Notes under the pieces: generated by a model | What the model was told of the DNA's origin: nothing | Database searches by the model: none | What the model saw: only the letters and a program-made list of their open reading frames with translations | Shown: piece after piece, positions 27,666 through 36,639 of the stretch | Layout: the number at the start of each line of letters is the position of its first letter | Numbering within the stretch: the stretch's first letter is position 1 | Program-made: the position numbers and the translations under genes | From: PVC group bacterium | Lineage (GTDB): Bacteria > Verrucomicrobiota > Kiritimatiellia > CAIKKV01 | DNA: 64,000 bases | NCBI GenBank assembly: GCA_945898015.1 | Contig: CAMDGM010000009.1 | Location: forward strand, 31,914 to 95,913 | Reading direction: 5' to 3'

Positions 27666-28088
27666 GTGCCACGTCGAATGGGTATCGATTACGGAATCAA
27701 ACGTATGGGCGTGGCGGTTTGCGATCCGGCTGAAATGTTCGCCACGCCGTTATGCGTGGTTCCTGTTCGGGGTGATGCCCATGCGGCGACGGAGGTGAAA
27801 CGCCTGGTCGATGAAACCGGGGCCCAATCAGTGGTCATCGGCTTACCTGTCAATATGAACGGCACCAAGGGGCCCATGGCAGAAAAGGTCACGGCTTTTG
27901 CTGAACGGGTACGTGAATTGACCGGCCTGCCCGTGACCCTGTGGGATGAGCGGTTGACCAGCGCGATGGCCGAACGTACGCTGATTGAAGCGGACGTGCG
28001 AAGAGAGAAACGCAAAAACATCGTGGATATGCTGGCGGCACAGTCTATCCTGCAATCCTATATGGATTCGATCCAGCAACCGCCATGA
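27666..28088 (+). CDS. ruvX: Putative pre-16S rRNA nuclease (YqgF/RuvX)
   Basis: RNase H-fold nuclease of 140 residues, starting at GTG 27666 behind a full AAGGAGG. The motifs GIDYGIKRMGVAVCD (residues 6-20), VIGLPVNMNGTKG and LWDERLTSAMAERTL supply the conserved acidic residues of the family. Its stop overlaps the truA start (ATGA). It is annotated either as a Holliday-junction resolvase or, in E. coli, as the nuclease for the 16S rRNA 5' end. Confidence 0.93.
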   Translation: MPRRMGIDYGIKRMGVAVCDPAEMFATPLCVVPVRGDAHAATEVKRLVDETGAQSVVIGLPVNMNGTKGPMAEKVTAFAERVRELTGLPVTLWDERLTSAMAERTLIEADVRREKRKNIVDMLAAQSILQSYMDSIQQPP

Positions 28089-28819
28089 GATACAGGATTA
28101 CAGTCGCCTACGACGGCACGGTTTATGGTGGCTGGCAAGTGCAGCTTGGCACGGTCACCGTTCAGGAGAAGCTTGAGTTGTCGCTGGAACGGATGACCGG
28201 AACACGACCCAAGGTTCATGGCAGTGGACGCACCGACCAAGGCGTTCATGCCGTAGGGCAAGTGGCTCATTTTGATCTGGAGCGCCCGTTTACACCGGTA
28301 TCCTTGCAGCGGGGGTTGAACGCCCTGTTGCCCTTGGATGTTCGGATTATGGCGTGTGCAAAAACCGAGCCGGATTTCCACGCCCGGCGCTCTGCCATTT
28401 GGAAAGAATACCGCTATTTTATCTGGAATGGCCCTGTTGTGCCGCCGCATTTGCGTCTCTATCGGGCGCATGTATCACGGCCCCTTAACGTAACGTCGAT
28501 GCGCGAAGCCGCCATCCATCTTGTCGGTCGATATGATTTCGCGGCTTTAACTGCCAATCCTAACCGCGTGGTGGAAAGTACGGTAAGAGAGATCAGCCGG
28601 TTGGAGGTGCAGAAAAAGGGCCCTGAACTAGTCATGGTGGTCCGTGGAGATGGTTTTTTGTATAAAATGGTAAGAAGCATTGCTGGCGTCCTTATCCGGT
28701 TCGGGGAGGGGGCCATGCCGTCCTCTGAAATGGCCCTTATCCGGGAATCAAAAATCCGGACCGCCCGAGTGCCAACCGCACCGGCGCAAGGTCTTTTTCT
28801 CTGGCGCGTCGGGTATTGA
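28085..28819 (+). CDS. truA: tRNA pseudouridine synthase A
   Basis: Converts uridines 38-40 of tRNA anticodon stems to pseudouridine; 244 residues. The catalytic aspartate is in GSGRTDQGVHAVGQVAHF near residue 55; other family motifs are AYDGTVYGGWQ, FHARRSAIWKEYRYFI and FLYKMVRSIAGVL. It overlaps ruvX by four bases. Confidence 0.96.
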   Translation: MRYRITVAYDGTVYGGWQVQLGTVTVQEKLELSLERMTGTRPKVHGSGRTDQGVHAVGQVAHFDLERPFTPVSLQRGLNALLPLDVRIMACAKTEPDFHARRSAIWKEYRYFIWNGPVVPPHLRLYRAHVSRPLNVTSMREAAIHLVGRYDFAALTANPNRVVESTVREISRLEVQKKGPELVMVVRGDGFLYKMVRSIAGVLIRFGEGAMPSSEMALIRESKIRTARVPTAPAQGLFLWRVGY

Positions 28820-28831
28820 CATGGCATACTT

Positions 28832-29587
28832 ATGAGCTTTATGCAGCCTATTATGCCAATCCTTTCAAATCGACAATCTGGCCGCCGGGGCGTTATTCGC
28901 ATTATGCCCTCGTTGCTGGCTGCCGATTTCGGTTCTCTGGCGGAGGCCTGCCGCCATGCGATAGAGGCTGGCGGCGATGCCTTGCACATCGACATCATGG
29001 ATGCGCATTTCGTTCCGAATCTCAGCATGGGTCCGGATGTGGTGAAAATGGCACGCCGGACCGTTTCCGCTGAGCTGCATGTCCACTTAATGATGACCAG
29101 GCCGGACCTCTATTTGAAGCGGTTCATCGAGGCTGGCGCCGACACCTTGCTGATTCACATCGAATCGGATTGTGACGTGCGGGTTGCGCTTCAGGAAATC
29201 CGGGCACTCGGCGCCAGGCCGGGGATCACCCTGAAGCCCGACACCGCCGCTGAGGCCGTGTTCCCTGTTTTGGAATTCGTAGACGATGTCCTGGTGATGA
29301 GCGTACATCCGGGTTATGGCGGTCAGCGCTTCATGGAAACCATGATGCCAAAGATGCGATCCCTCTACGACTACGGGCAGACGCATCATTTGAACTACGA
29401 TGTGTCGGTGGATGGCGGGATCGACTTGGCGACAGCGCCTATTGCGGCCGCGAACGGCGCTAATCTTTTTGTGGCAGGGACCTCTTTGTTCGGGGCTCCT
29501 GACATGAAGACTGCAATTTCAGCCATGCGTGACGGCGCTTGCCGCGTCCACCCTGAAACGATTGATTTCACCCGGAAAGGGGTATAA
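28832..29587 (+). CDS. rpe: Ribulose-phosphate 3-epimerase
   Basis: Pentose-phosphate enzyme with a TIM barrel. Conserved motifs are MPSLLAADFGSL, HIDIMDAHFVPNLSMGP (metal ligands), HLMMTRPDLY, VMSVHPGYGGQRFM and VSVDGGID with the phosphate-binding end VAGTSLFG. From ATG 28832 the protein has 251 residues, about 24 more than the family core; no convincing ribosome site precedes any of the candidate ATGs (28832, 28841, 28850, 28904), so the start is uncertain. With the arabinose operon's xylulose 5-phosphate output, it feeds the pentose phosphate pathway. Confidence 0.93.
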   Translation: MSFMQPIMPILSNRQSGRRGVIRIMPSLLAADFGSLAEACRHAIEAGGDALHIDIMDAHFVPNLSMGPDVVKMARRTVSAELHVHLMMTRPDLYLKRFIEAGADTLLIHIESDCDVRVALQEIRALGARPGITLKPDTAAEAVFPVLEFVDDVLVMSVHPGYGGQRFMETMMPKMRSLYDYGQTHHLNYDVSVDGGIDLATAPIAAANGANLFVAGTSLFGAPDMKTAISAMRDGACRVHPETIDFTRKGV

Positions 29588-29594
29588 GGCGTCT

Positions 29595-31400
29595 ATGGCC
29601 CGTGACCTGAAACATGTCCGAAACTTCTGCATTATCGCCCATATCGACCATGGGAAGTCGACGCTCGCTGATCGATTGCTCCAGATGACCGGAACTGTTT
29701 TGGATCGAGACATGAAGGAACAGTTGCTGGACGGCATGGACCTGGAGCGCGAACGCGGCATCACGATCAAGTCTCATCCCGTCACCATGTACTATAAAGC
29801 TCCGGACGGAGAAACCTACGAACTCAATCTGATAGACACGCCCGGACACGTGGACTTCACCTATGAGGTGTCGCGCAGTATGGCGGCCTGTGAAGGCGCT
29901 GTACTCCTGATCGACGCGACCCAGGGCGTGGAAGCGCAGACGGTCGCCAACACGTACCTGGCGATTGAGAATAATCTCGAGATTATTCCGGTGCTGAACA
30001 AGGTGGACATGCCTACCGCCAAGGCCGACGAAGTGGCCAAGCAAGTTGAGGATATTCTCACGCTGAGCATGGATGGCGCTCCGCGCGTCAGCGCCAAGAC
30101 CGGACTCAACGTCCAGGATGTCATGAATGCGGTTTTAGCGCGCGTCCCGCCGCCTAAAACGGTTGAGGGAGCGCCTCTTCGCGCCTTGATCTTTGACTCC
30201 ACCTACGATGCGTTTCGGGGAGTCATCCCATACGTAAGGGTGGTCGATGGCCGCATCAAAGTGGGCGACAAGATTCGCCTCATGGGCAGCGGTTTGCAGA
30301 CCGAAGTCAAGGAGGTCGGCATTTTCCGGCCGAAACAGATGCCCACGTCATCCTTGGAAGCCGGGCAGGTCGGCTATGTGATTGGCACCATCAAGGAAGC
30401 GGAGCAGGTCAAAACGGGTGACACCATCACGGAAGCGAACCGGCCTTCCACCGCACCCTTGCCCGGCTTCCGCGAAGTGCATCCCATGGTGTTCAGTGGC
30501 ATTTATCCTGTCGACACCGCCGAACTGGAGAAGTTGAAGCACAGCCTTGAAAAACTGAAACTCAATGACAGCTCGCTTGCCTTTCAATCCGAATCTTCCG
30601 TGGCGCTCGGGTTTGGCTTCCGCTGTGGATTTTTAGGGCTGCTCCACTTGGAAATAGTCCAGGAACGGCTGCGGCGCGAATTCGACATGGACATCATCAG
30701 CACTTATCCTTCCGTGATTTACCGGGTTTATCTTAAGAACGGCGAGTTCCTGGAAATCGACAATCCTCACCACATGCCGGATCCGACGCAGATTGACCGG
30801 ATGGAGGAGCCTATGATTCGCGCCTTCATTATTTGTCGGAATGAAAACATCGGCGATATTATCCGGATATGCCGGGATCGCCGTGGCGAGGTGGTCAAAA
30901 CCGATTCCCTGGATACGACCCGGATCATGATGACCTGCCAGCTCCCGTTGAATGAGATCTTGGTGGATTTTCATGATGCCCTGAAAAATGTCAGTAAGGG
31001 CTATGCGTCCATGGATTACGAACACAGCGGGTACCAGGAGTCCGACTTGGTCAAGATGGACATCCTGCTGAACGGCGAGTCGGTGGACGCCTTTTCGGCC
31101 ATTGTTCATCGCAGTAAAGCCGTCTACCGGGGGCGGCAGATGTGCGAAGCGTTGAAAGAAGTGATTCCCTCGCATCAGTTTGCAGTGCCCATCCAGGCCG
31201 CGATCAACAAGACCATCGTCGCCCGTGAGACAATCAAAGCCATGCGCAAGGACGTCACGGCGAAATGCTACGGGGGCGATATTTCACGTAAGCGCAAACT
31301 GCTGGAACGCCAAAAAGAAGGCAAGAAGAAGATGAAGCAATTCGGAAGCGTGAACGTTCCGCAGGAAGCTTTCATTTCGGTGCTCAAGACCGGTTTTTAA
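29595..31400 (+). CDS. lepA: Elongation factor 4 (back-translocase LepA)
   Basis: Ribosome-associated GTPase of 601 residues. ATG 29595 follows AAGG and gives the usual N-terminus (MARDLKHVRNFCIIAHIDHGKSTLADRL). G1 is HIDHGKST, G3 is DTPGHVDFTYEV and G4 is NKVDMP. The C-terminal domain ends with KKKMKQFGSVNVPQEAFISVL, diagnostic of LepA. It is followed after 18 bases by lepB, the classical lepA-lepB pair. Confidence 0.97.
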   Translation: MARDLKHVRNFCIIAHIDHGKSTLADRLLQMTGTVLDRDMKEQLLDGMDLERERGITIKSHPVTMYYKAPDGETYELNLIDTPGHVDFTYEVSRSMAACEGAVLLIDATQGVEAQTVANTYLAIENNLEIIPVLNKVDMPTAKADEVAKQVEDILTLSMDGAPRVSAKTGLNVQDVMNAVLARVPPPKTVEGAPLRALIFDSTYDAFRGVIPYVRVVDGRIKVGDKIRLMGSGLQTEVKEVGIFRPKQMPTSSLEAGQVGYVIGTIKEAEQVKTGDTITEANRPSTAPLPGFREVHPMVFSGIYPVDTAELEKLKHSLEKLKLNDSSLAFQSESSVALGFGFRCGFLGLLHLEIVQERLRREFDMDIISTYPSVIYRVYLKNGEFLEIDNPHHMPDPTQIDRMEEPMIRAFIICRNENIGDIIRICRDRRGEVVKTDSLDTTRIMMTCQLPLNEILVDFHDALKNVSKGYASMDYEHSGYQESDLVKMDILLNGESVDAFSAIVHRSKAVYRGRQMCEALKEVIPSHQFAVPIQAAINKTIVARETIKAMRKDVTAKCYGGDISRKRKLLERQKEGKKKMKQFGSVNVPQEAFISVLKTGF

Positions 31401-31418
31401 CCCAGCAGAGGGAATCGC

Positions 31419-32525
31419 ATGCGCTTTTTTGAAAAACGGCGATTGAGAAAAAAGGCGGACGCTCTTTTGCAAGGAGCCAAACTGGCGCGGAATATGCGCG
31501 AGGATATTGCGCCCGGGGCTGACTTGGACCGACTCTCGCTGGCTGAGAACGCCGTTAAAGCGGCCGTCCGGAAATCCGATTCCGCGGCCTTCGAGCAAGC
31601 CGCCCAGTCGTTAAGTGACATGGCCCAAGCTGTGTATCCAGCCCCACGGCACCCGGTCGTACGGGAATGGATCGAGTTGATTGTCGTGGCGCTTGCCGTT
31701 GCCATGGGATTCCGGACTTATTTGCTTCAACCGTTCAAAATCCCAACCGGATCCATGCAGCCGACTTTGTACGGAATTCACTACAGCCCTGACCGTGCGC
31801 CCGCGATATTTCGCGATTTTTTGCCGCTTCGGATGACGCGGTGGCTTGTCACAGGCGAAATGCCGATCGATTTCCGTGCTCCGAATGGAGGCCGGGTGCT
31901 CATTGATCCGCGCATACCTGCGCGGTACCCGGATGACCGCTGGATCATCGGAGGAGTTCCTTTCCCCACGTTAATCCCGAAAAACCTCTCGCGCCACGTG
32001 GAGCCCGGAGATACGGTGGTGCCGGGCCAGCTTTTGGCCTCGGGTGTCCGGATTGCCGGCGATCACCTGTTTGTCAACAGAATGGCCTGGAACTTTCGAC
32101 GGCCTAGGGTAGGGGAAGTGATGGTTTTCAGCACTCACGGCATGGACCCTACGCAAATCACCCCCGACACGCATTACATCAAACGTCTGGCGGGCAGGCC
32201 GGTTGATCGGCTACGCATTGATCCCCCCATGCTGCTCGTGAATGGAACGCCAACGGATAAGACGCCGGGGATGAAAAAGGTGGTCACCCGGCAGACGGGT
32301 TATAATTTCGGTTATCAAAATGGACAACGTCTGCCGGATGTTCAATTCATGCGGACCTCCAGTGAAGAATATGCGGTCCCCGTCGGTCATTATTTTGGTC
32401 TCGGCGACAACACGATGAACAGCCGGGACAGTCGCTATTTCGGACCGATACCGGAAGACAAGCTGATGGGACCGGCTTTGCTTGTGTATTGGCCGCTGAG
32501 CCTTCGATGGGGCTTGATTGATTAG
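31419..32525 (+). CDS. lepB: Signal peptidase I
   Basis: Membrane serine protease that cleaves signal peptides, 368 residues. A cytoplasmic N-terminal part of about 80 charged residues precedes one transmembrane helix (WIELIVVALAVAMGF, about 84-98). The catalytic Ser112 is in IPTGSMQPTLYG and the general base Lys255 in HYIKRLAGRP; the C-terminal box GDNTMNSRDSRYFGPI is intact. The protein is longer than E. coli LepB and has extra sequence between the Ser and Lys boxes. Confidence 0.95.
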   Translation: MRFFEKRRLRKKADALLQGAKLARNMREDIAPGADLDRLSLAENAVKAAVRKSDSAAFEQAAQSLSDMAQAVYPAPRHPVVREWIELIVVALAVAMGFRTYLLQPFKIPTGSMQPTLYGIHYSPDRAPAIFRDFLPLRMTRWLVTGEMPIDFRAPNGGRVLIDPRIPARYPDDRWIIGGVPFPTLIPKNLSRHVEPGDTVVPGQLLASGVRIAGDHLFVNRMAWNFRRPRVGEVMVFSTHGMDPTQITPDTHYIKRLAGRPVDRLRIDPPMLLVNGTPTDKTPGMKKVVTRQTGYNFGYQNGQRLPDVQFMRTSSEEYAVPVGHYFGLGDNTMNSRDSRYFGPIPEDKLMGPALLVYWPLSLRWGLID

Positions 32526-32731
32526 CGCTTGTTTTAAATGGCTCGATTGATACCTGTTCACATCTTGTGAATCACGGCACTCTGCTCATCTAATATTCAG
32601 GATATCAACAGGAATCGCAACTCATTCAACCGCAATTGGTTACGCTATTAACAGATAGCGACGTCGCATAATATATCTTATGTAATGTAGCGTGTCGCCT
32701 TGCCTGGTTTTGTGGATGACAGCAGAAATGC

Positions 32732-33679
32732 TCACCGCAGTTCGTAGACCACTTTAACGGGCTGGCCGGCCCGTTCCAATTCCAGCACAGCCACGTTCAA
32801 CTGGTTGTTTCCAAAATCTCGGATGAAGCCTTCGGCTACCCGTCGGTTCTGCATAGGGACCGAGTTGACTTTTCGAATCACGTCGCCTTCTTGAAGCCCG
32901 ACTTCTTTGAAAAACTCCTTTTCGCCCTCAGGAATCAATATGTAACCGTTGATTTTGCGTGATTCGTCATACAAGGGTTTTAAGGAGTCAAACAAGGCCA
33001 CCAAACGGTCCGCATCCTCCAGGACGGAATTATAGTAGTCCAGCACCTTGCGGCGCTCAATAAGCCAGCGATCCGCCTGTATCTGAACGCCAAATTGGCC
33101 CCGGCTTAATATTTCATAGCCTTGGGTTGCGTTTTCAAAGCCATTCGAGCCGCTCCCGGCTTGCGGCGAAGACTGGTTCGTGCCCTGAAATTGAAGCGTC
33201 AAGGTGCACGTCACATCGCGCTGAACCAGTTCCACGCGGTTATCGAAGATGCCGCGAACAAATATACCCTCTCCCAGAGAGTCGCCCGGGGATACGATGA
33301 TGGACTGATTAGACCGCACGAGATCGCATAGAACCGCTTTGGGTATCGCTTGGTCACCGGGCTGGATGACTCGAAATGTACCGGCAAGGCGAAAACGGCT
33401 GAAAAGCGAACCCGACACCACACGGATGGCGTCCCCATCCATTCGAAAAGCCGCCCAGGCTTCCAGCGGAATCGAAACCGCCCCGGATTTCGGGGTTTGT
33501 TCAAGGCCGGCCTTAGCAGTCGCAGGGCCAGAACAAGCGTTCTTATCCGGGACGGGATCAAACGGATTCGTCACAATCCAAGCGACCCCAAGACCGGCAA
33601 TCGCCAGCGTGGCCGATAGAGCCACGACGGCTGTTTTCCGGTTTGATAGAAAAAATGAATGTCGAGGGGAAAGGGACAT
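32732..33679 (-). CDS. GspC-like PDZ-domain membrane protein
   Basis: Protein of 315 residues from ATG 33679, with one N-terminal transmembrane helix (ALSATLAIAGLGVAWIV), a variable linker, a beta-rich middle part (FSRFRLAGTFRV, IFVRGIFDNRVELVQR) and a C-terminal PDZ domain from about residue 230 (INGYILIPEGEKEFFKEVGL, GDVIRKVNSVPMQN). This layout resembles type II secretion protein GspC. No other secretion genes are nearby, so the name stays open. Both possible starts (GTG 33697 and ATG 33679) lie inside the 3' part of rnpB and lack a Shine-Dalgarno; a later GTG would cut into the helix. Confidence 0.7.
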   Translation of the reverse strand: MSLSPRHSFFLSNRKTAVVALSATLAIAGLGVAWIVTNPFDPVPDKNACSGPATAKAGLEQTPKSGAVSIPLEAWAAFRMDGDAIRVVSGSLFSRFRLAGTFRVIQPGDQAIPKAVLCDLVRSNQSIIVSPGDSLGEGIFVRGIFDNRVELVQRDVTCTLTLQFQGTNQSSPQAGSGSNGFENATQGYEILSRGQFGVQIQADRWLIERRKVLDYYNSVLEDADRLVALFDSLKPLYDESRKINGYILIPEGEKEFFKEVGLQEGDVIRKVNSVPMQNRRVAEGFIRDFGNNQLNVAVLELERAGQPVKVVYELR

Positions 33680-34045
33680 AAGCCGGATTTTGTTCACGTT
33701 GGCGTGTCGGTCATTTTTCTACGCGATCAACCCGAAACTGTGTCCCCGAAGGAACGTGAGACGGGCAGCCTCGTCGTTTCCTATTTGATCTTGCTCCGGA
33801 TGGGGCTTGCCTTGCGAAACCCCCTCGCGGGCGTTTCCGGTGGTCTCTTACACCGCCTTTTCACCCTTACAGTCGCCCTTGCGAACGGCTGCGGTATGTC
33901 TCTGTGGCGCTTTCCATTCCTTCCGTTTACCGGAAGGCTTCCCGTCGATTAAGACGGGACACCCTGCCCTGCGGAGTCCGGACTTTCCTCCCCGGAATAT
34001 CCTTTCGGATATTCCGCAGCGACCGAATCGCCCTTCCCCCTCGAC
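33661..34045 (-). ncRNA. rnpB: RNase P RNA
   Basis: Catalytic RNA of ribonuclease P, bacterial type A, about 385 nucleotides. On the minus strand the universally conserved blocks appear in order: GAGGAAAGTCCGGACT, GCAGGGCAGGGTG, GGAATGGAAAGCGCC, ACAGAGACATACCGC, GGGTGAAAAGGCGG, GTAAGAGACCACCG, GGCAAGCCCCATCCGGAGCA, AATAGG and the 3' AAAATCCGGCTTAT. The ends are set by a long P1 helix: the 5' strand GTCGAGGGGGAAGGG (from 34045) pairs with CCCTTTCCCCTCGAC ending at 33661 with one G-U pair. It starts 17 bases after the stop of the zinc-ribbon gene. Its 3' end overlaps the start of the PDZ gene. Confidence 0.96.
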
Positions 34046-34062
34046 AAAATACAAATCAAAAC

Positions 34063-34752
34063 TCAGGCGTACAGCATGCGGCCGCAGAACGTACAGGTGA
34101 TGATCTCCACCCGTTTTTTGGCGTCATGCTTTTGTGTGGGCGGAAGCGACATATGGCATCCGCTACAGACACCATTTCTCACTTCCACCAGCGCCCGGTC
34201 TTTTTTCTTGTTTAGAATGCGGTCGTAAATCACCAGCCATTGGGGGTCAATGCCCGCGGACATGGCTTGGCGTTCAAGTTTCAATACCGTCAATTCTTTT
34301 TGAAGCTCGGCGATTCTGACGTCCAACCCCTTGACGTCCTGCTGCACCATGGAGTCTTCGCCTTTAAGATCGCTTTCTTTCGCCTTGACGACGGCGGCAT
34401 GCGACTCGGCCATGTCCCAGATTCCAAGAATCTGGTCTTCAATTTTGCTGATTTCCTGTTCGACGGCGCGAATTTGCGACGTCATGGCGGAGTATTCTTT
34501 ATTGGTCTTGAGATTGCCCTGATCCGTGAGCAATTTCTTTATCTTTTCCCGCCGGCTTTCAATTTCGAGATCAAACATCTTGATCTTGGACTGCTGGATC
34601 TTGAGCTTTTCCCGGGCATCCGCAAGCGCGGTCTTGGAATCGCCCATGCGCGACAGCATCTGCTCCTTGCGTGCAGGATTGTCTCGCAACTCCTTCTCGA
34701 TCTGGAAGATCCGGAGATCCCGTTCCTGCAATTCCAGTAATTTGTCAATCAT
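34063..34752 (-). CDS. Coiled-coil C4-type zinc-ribbon protein (CT398-like)
   Basis: Protein of 229 residues from ATG 34752, which has AGGA upstream; the frame's 21 extra codons have no ribosome site. Residues 1-170 form a long charged coiled coil (MIDKLLELQERDLRIFQIEK onward). The C-terminal zinc ribbon has CSGCHMSLPP and CTFCGRMLY. This family (PF02591) is commonly found next to rnpB, as here; the related chlamydial CT398 has been linked to sigma54 and flagellar-type secretion components. Function in this organism is unknown. Confidence 0.85.
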   Translation of the reverse strand: MIDKLLELQERDLRIFQIEKELRDNPARKEQMLSRMGDSKTALADAREKLKIQQSKIKMFDLEIESRREKIKKLLTDQGNLKTNKEYSAMTSQIRAVEQEISKIEDQILGIWDMAESHAAVVKAKESDLKGEDSMVQQDVKGLDVRIAELQKELTVLKLERQAMSAGIDPQWLVIYDRILNKKKDRALVEVRNGVCSGCHMSLPPTQKHDAKKRVEIITCTFCGRMLYA

Positions 34753-34835
34753 CGTTTTCCTGCCTCGAGGTATTACAAAGCCTTTGATACTAACACCTCC
34801 CCACCCCATGGTCAATCCTTGATCCGGATTTTATT

Positions 34836-34860
34836 AGGGCCGCCTGCAGCGGTCGGCCCT
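34836..34860 (-). terminator. Candidate terminator after ribE
   Basis: A perfect 7-bp stem, AGGGCCG/CGGCCCT, with an 11-base loop lies ten bases after the ribE stop. The following minus-strand sequence TAATAAAAT is only moderately U-rich, so termination may be partial. Confidence 0.45.
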
Positions 34861-34870
34861 CTTTACACGA

Positions 34871-35521
34871 TCAAAGAAAGCCGGCCTCGTTTAGCCGTTC
34901 CAAGGTCAGAGTCCCGGTGCGGATGTCGCCGCCATTCCGTTCCAGAAAGCCTTTCACGTACTTTCCGAGCATATCGGTTTCCAAGTTGACCGCGTCGCCG
35001 TCCCGAATCAGGTGCAACGTGGTTTGACTCCAGGTGTGCGGAATAAGATGAACGGAAAAAGAACCGGTGTTCATCCGGGCCAGCGTCAGGCTGACGCCGT
35101 TGACGGTAATGGATCCCTTGAACACCATGCCGCTTAACAAGTCCGCCGAGCAGGCAATCTCCAGCACCCAGTCCGGTCCGGCCCGGCCAATCGACGCCAC
35201 TGTTCCAACGCCGTCCACGTGGCCGCTGACAAAATGTCCACCCAGTCTCCCATTCGCTTGCAGCGCTCGCTCAAGATTCAGCGGGGAGCCCGCTTTTTTA
35301 CGCCCCAACGTCGTGCGCGACAGTGTTTCCCTAAGGATATCACAGGTGAAGCCATTCAGGGTGATGGTGGTGATGGTTAAGCAGACGCCTTCCACCGCTA
35401 CACTTTCCCCCAGGCGAAGCGGGTCAGGCCAGTGCGCCGCATCGATGGCCAGTTGCGCGCCTTCTCCTCGATTCGCAATGCCCAACAACGTTCCAACCCG
35501 GTCGACTAGTCCTGTGAACAT
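34871..35521 (-). CDS. ribE: Riboflavin synthase alpha subunit
   Basis: Last step of riboflavin synthesis, dismutation of lumazine; 216 residues with the usual two internal repeats. Each repeat has a start-like motif (MFTGLVDRVGTLL; HFVSGHVDGVGTV) and a VEGVCLTI or VNGVSLTL segment, with SRTTLGRK in the first half and TTLHLIRDGDAVNLE in the second. It overlaps ribD by 16 bases and is the last gene of the FMN-riboswitch operon. Confidence 0.96.
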   Translation of the reverse strand: MFTGLVDRVGTLLGIANRGEGAQLAIDAAHWPDPLRLGESVAVEGVCLTITTITLNGFTCDILRETLSRTTLGRKKAGSPLNLERALQANGRLGGHFVSGHVDGVGTVASIGRAGPDWVLEIACSADLLSGMVFKGSITVNGVSLTLARMNTGSFSVHLIPHTWSQTTLHLIRDGDAVNLETDMLGKYVKGFLERNGGDIRTGTLTLERLNEAGFL

Positions 35522-36639
35522 GCGGTCTCCTCCTCCTGCGTTCGCGGATGAGCCTTGATCAGGATATCCCGGCCCACCCGGGAAACGGACGTAAACGTTA
35601 ACTTCGGCGTTTCATCCAGCGCCCACCCGGTCCCGCCAAAACCGGAGACAGCCGTTCCGCCCAGAATGCGCGGGGCATAAAACAACCAGTATTCATCAAC
35701 GAGATCCGCGTGTACCAGAGCTTCGGCCAGTTGCCCGCCCCCTTCACAGACGATGTGCAGGAGTCCCATTTTTCCAAGTCGGTTCATCATTTCGGCCAAA
35801 TTCACAAGCTTGTCCTGCGACGGCAGGCGCCACACCACAGAACCGTTCGACTCCCATTTTCGGGATCTCGCAGCGGGGCAACTGGTGGACGTCACCAGCA
35901 GGGTGTTCATGGCGCAGGCATCTGTAAGCACCGTAGAATTTGCGGGCACAATCCCTTTCCCGTCAACAATGACACGAAAGACGGGATTGGGATCGGAGCC
36001 TTGGGGCAAAAGGCTGGGATTATCGGCACAAATGGTATGCGCGCCGACCAAGATGGCATCGGCCCGGCGCCGCAACTTCTGAACTTGCTGCCGGGCTTCC
36101 GGGCCGGTAATCCAGCGTGATTGTCCAGCGGCGTCTGCGATTCGGCCATCGGCCGTCATGCCCAGCTTGAGCGTCAGATAGGGCCGGCCGGTTTGTACCC
36201 ATTTACGAAACGGCGCGACCAGGCGAAGGCATTCGTCTTGAAGCACGCCCTGGGTAGACGGGATTCCGGCCTTTTTGAGAATTTGGTACCCCCGGGACGC
36301 GTGACGGGGATTGGGATCGCCAGCTCCGGTCACAACCTGGCGAATACCGGCCTGGATGATGGCCTCGGTACAGGGCGGAGTGCGCCCCCAGGTCGAGCAA
36401 GGCTCCAGCGTGATATAAAGGGTGGCGCCCCGGGCAGCTTTTCCGGCCTCGGCCAGCGCGAACACTTCCGCATGAGGCCCTCCGGCTTTCTGGTGCCAAC
36501 CCCGGCCAACGATTCGACCTTGCTTGACGATGACGGCCCCCACCGGTGGATTGGGTCTTGTCCGCCCCTCCCCTTTGCGAGCCAACCGGATGGCCTCGCG
36601 CATCCATTGCCGATCCACCTTGTCAGAAACGGTTTTCAT
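35506..36639 (-). CDS. ribD: Bifunctional riboflavin deaminase/reductase RibD
   Basis: Deaminates and reduces the pyrimidine intermediate of riboflavin synthesis; 377 residues. The N-terminal deaminase domain (1-150) has the zinc motifs GPHAEVFAL and PCSTWGRTPPC. The C-terminal reductase domain (from about 155) has RPYLTLKLGMTADGRIAD, SRWITGPEAR and CEGGGQLAEALV. Start ATG 36639 overlaps the ftsY stop by four bases. Confidence 0.95.
   Translation of the reverse strand: MKTVSDKVDRQWMREAIRLARKGEGRTRPNPPVGAVIVKQGRIVGRGWHQKAGGPHAEVFALAEAGKAARGATLYITLEPCSTWGRTPPCTEAIIQAGIRQVVTGAGDPNPRHASRGYQILKKAGIPSTQGVLQDECLRLVAPFRKWVQTGRPYLTLKLGMTADGRIADAAGQSRWITGPEARQQVQKLRRRADAILVGAHTICADNPSLLPQGSDPNPVFRVIVDGKGIVPANSTVLTDACAMNTLLVTSTSCPAARSRKWESNGSVVWRLPSQDKLVNLAEMMNRLGKMGLLHIVCEGGGQLAEALVHADLVDEYWLFYAPRILGGTAVSGFGGTGWALDETPKLTFTSVSRVGRDILIKAHPRTQEEETACSQD

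Noticed and set aside
32526..32731. Small RNA or strong terminator between lepB and the PDZ gene
   Set aside because: Only short AT-rich inverted repeats without a T-tract were visible; not enough to call.
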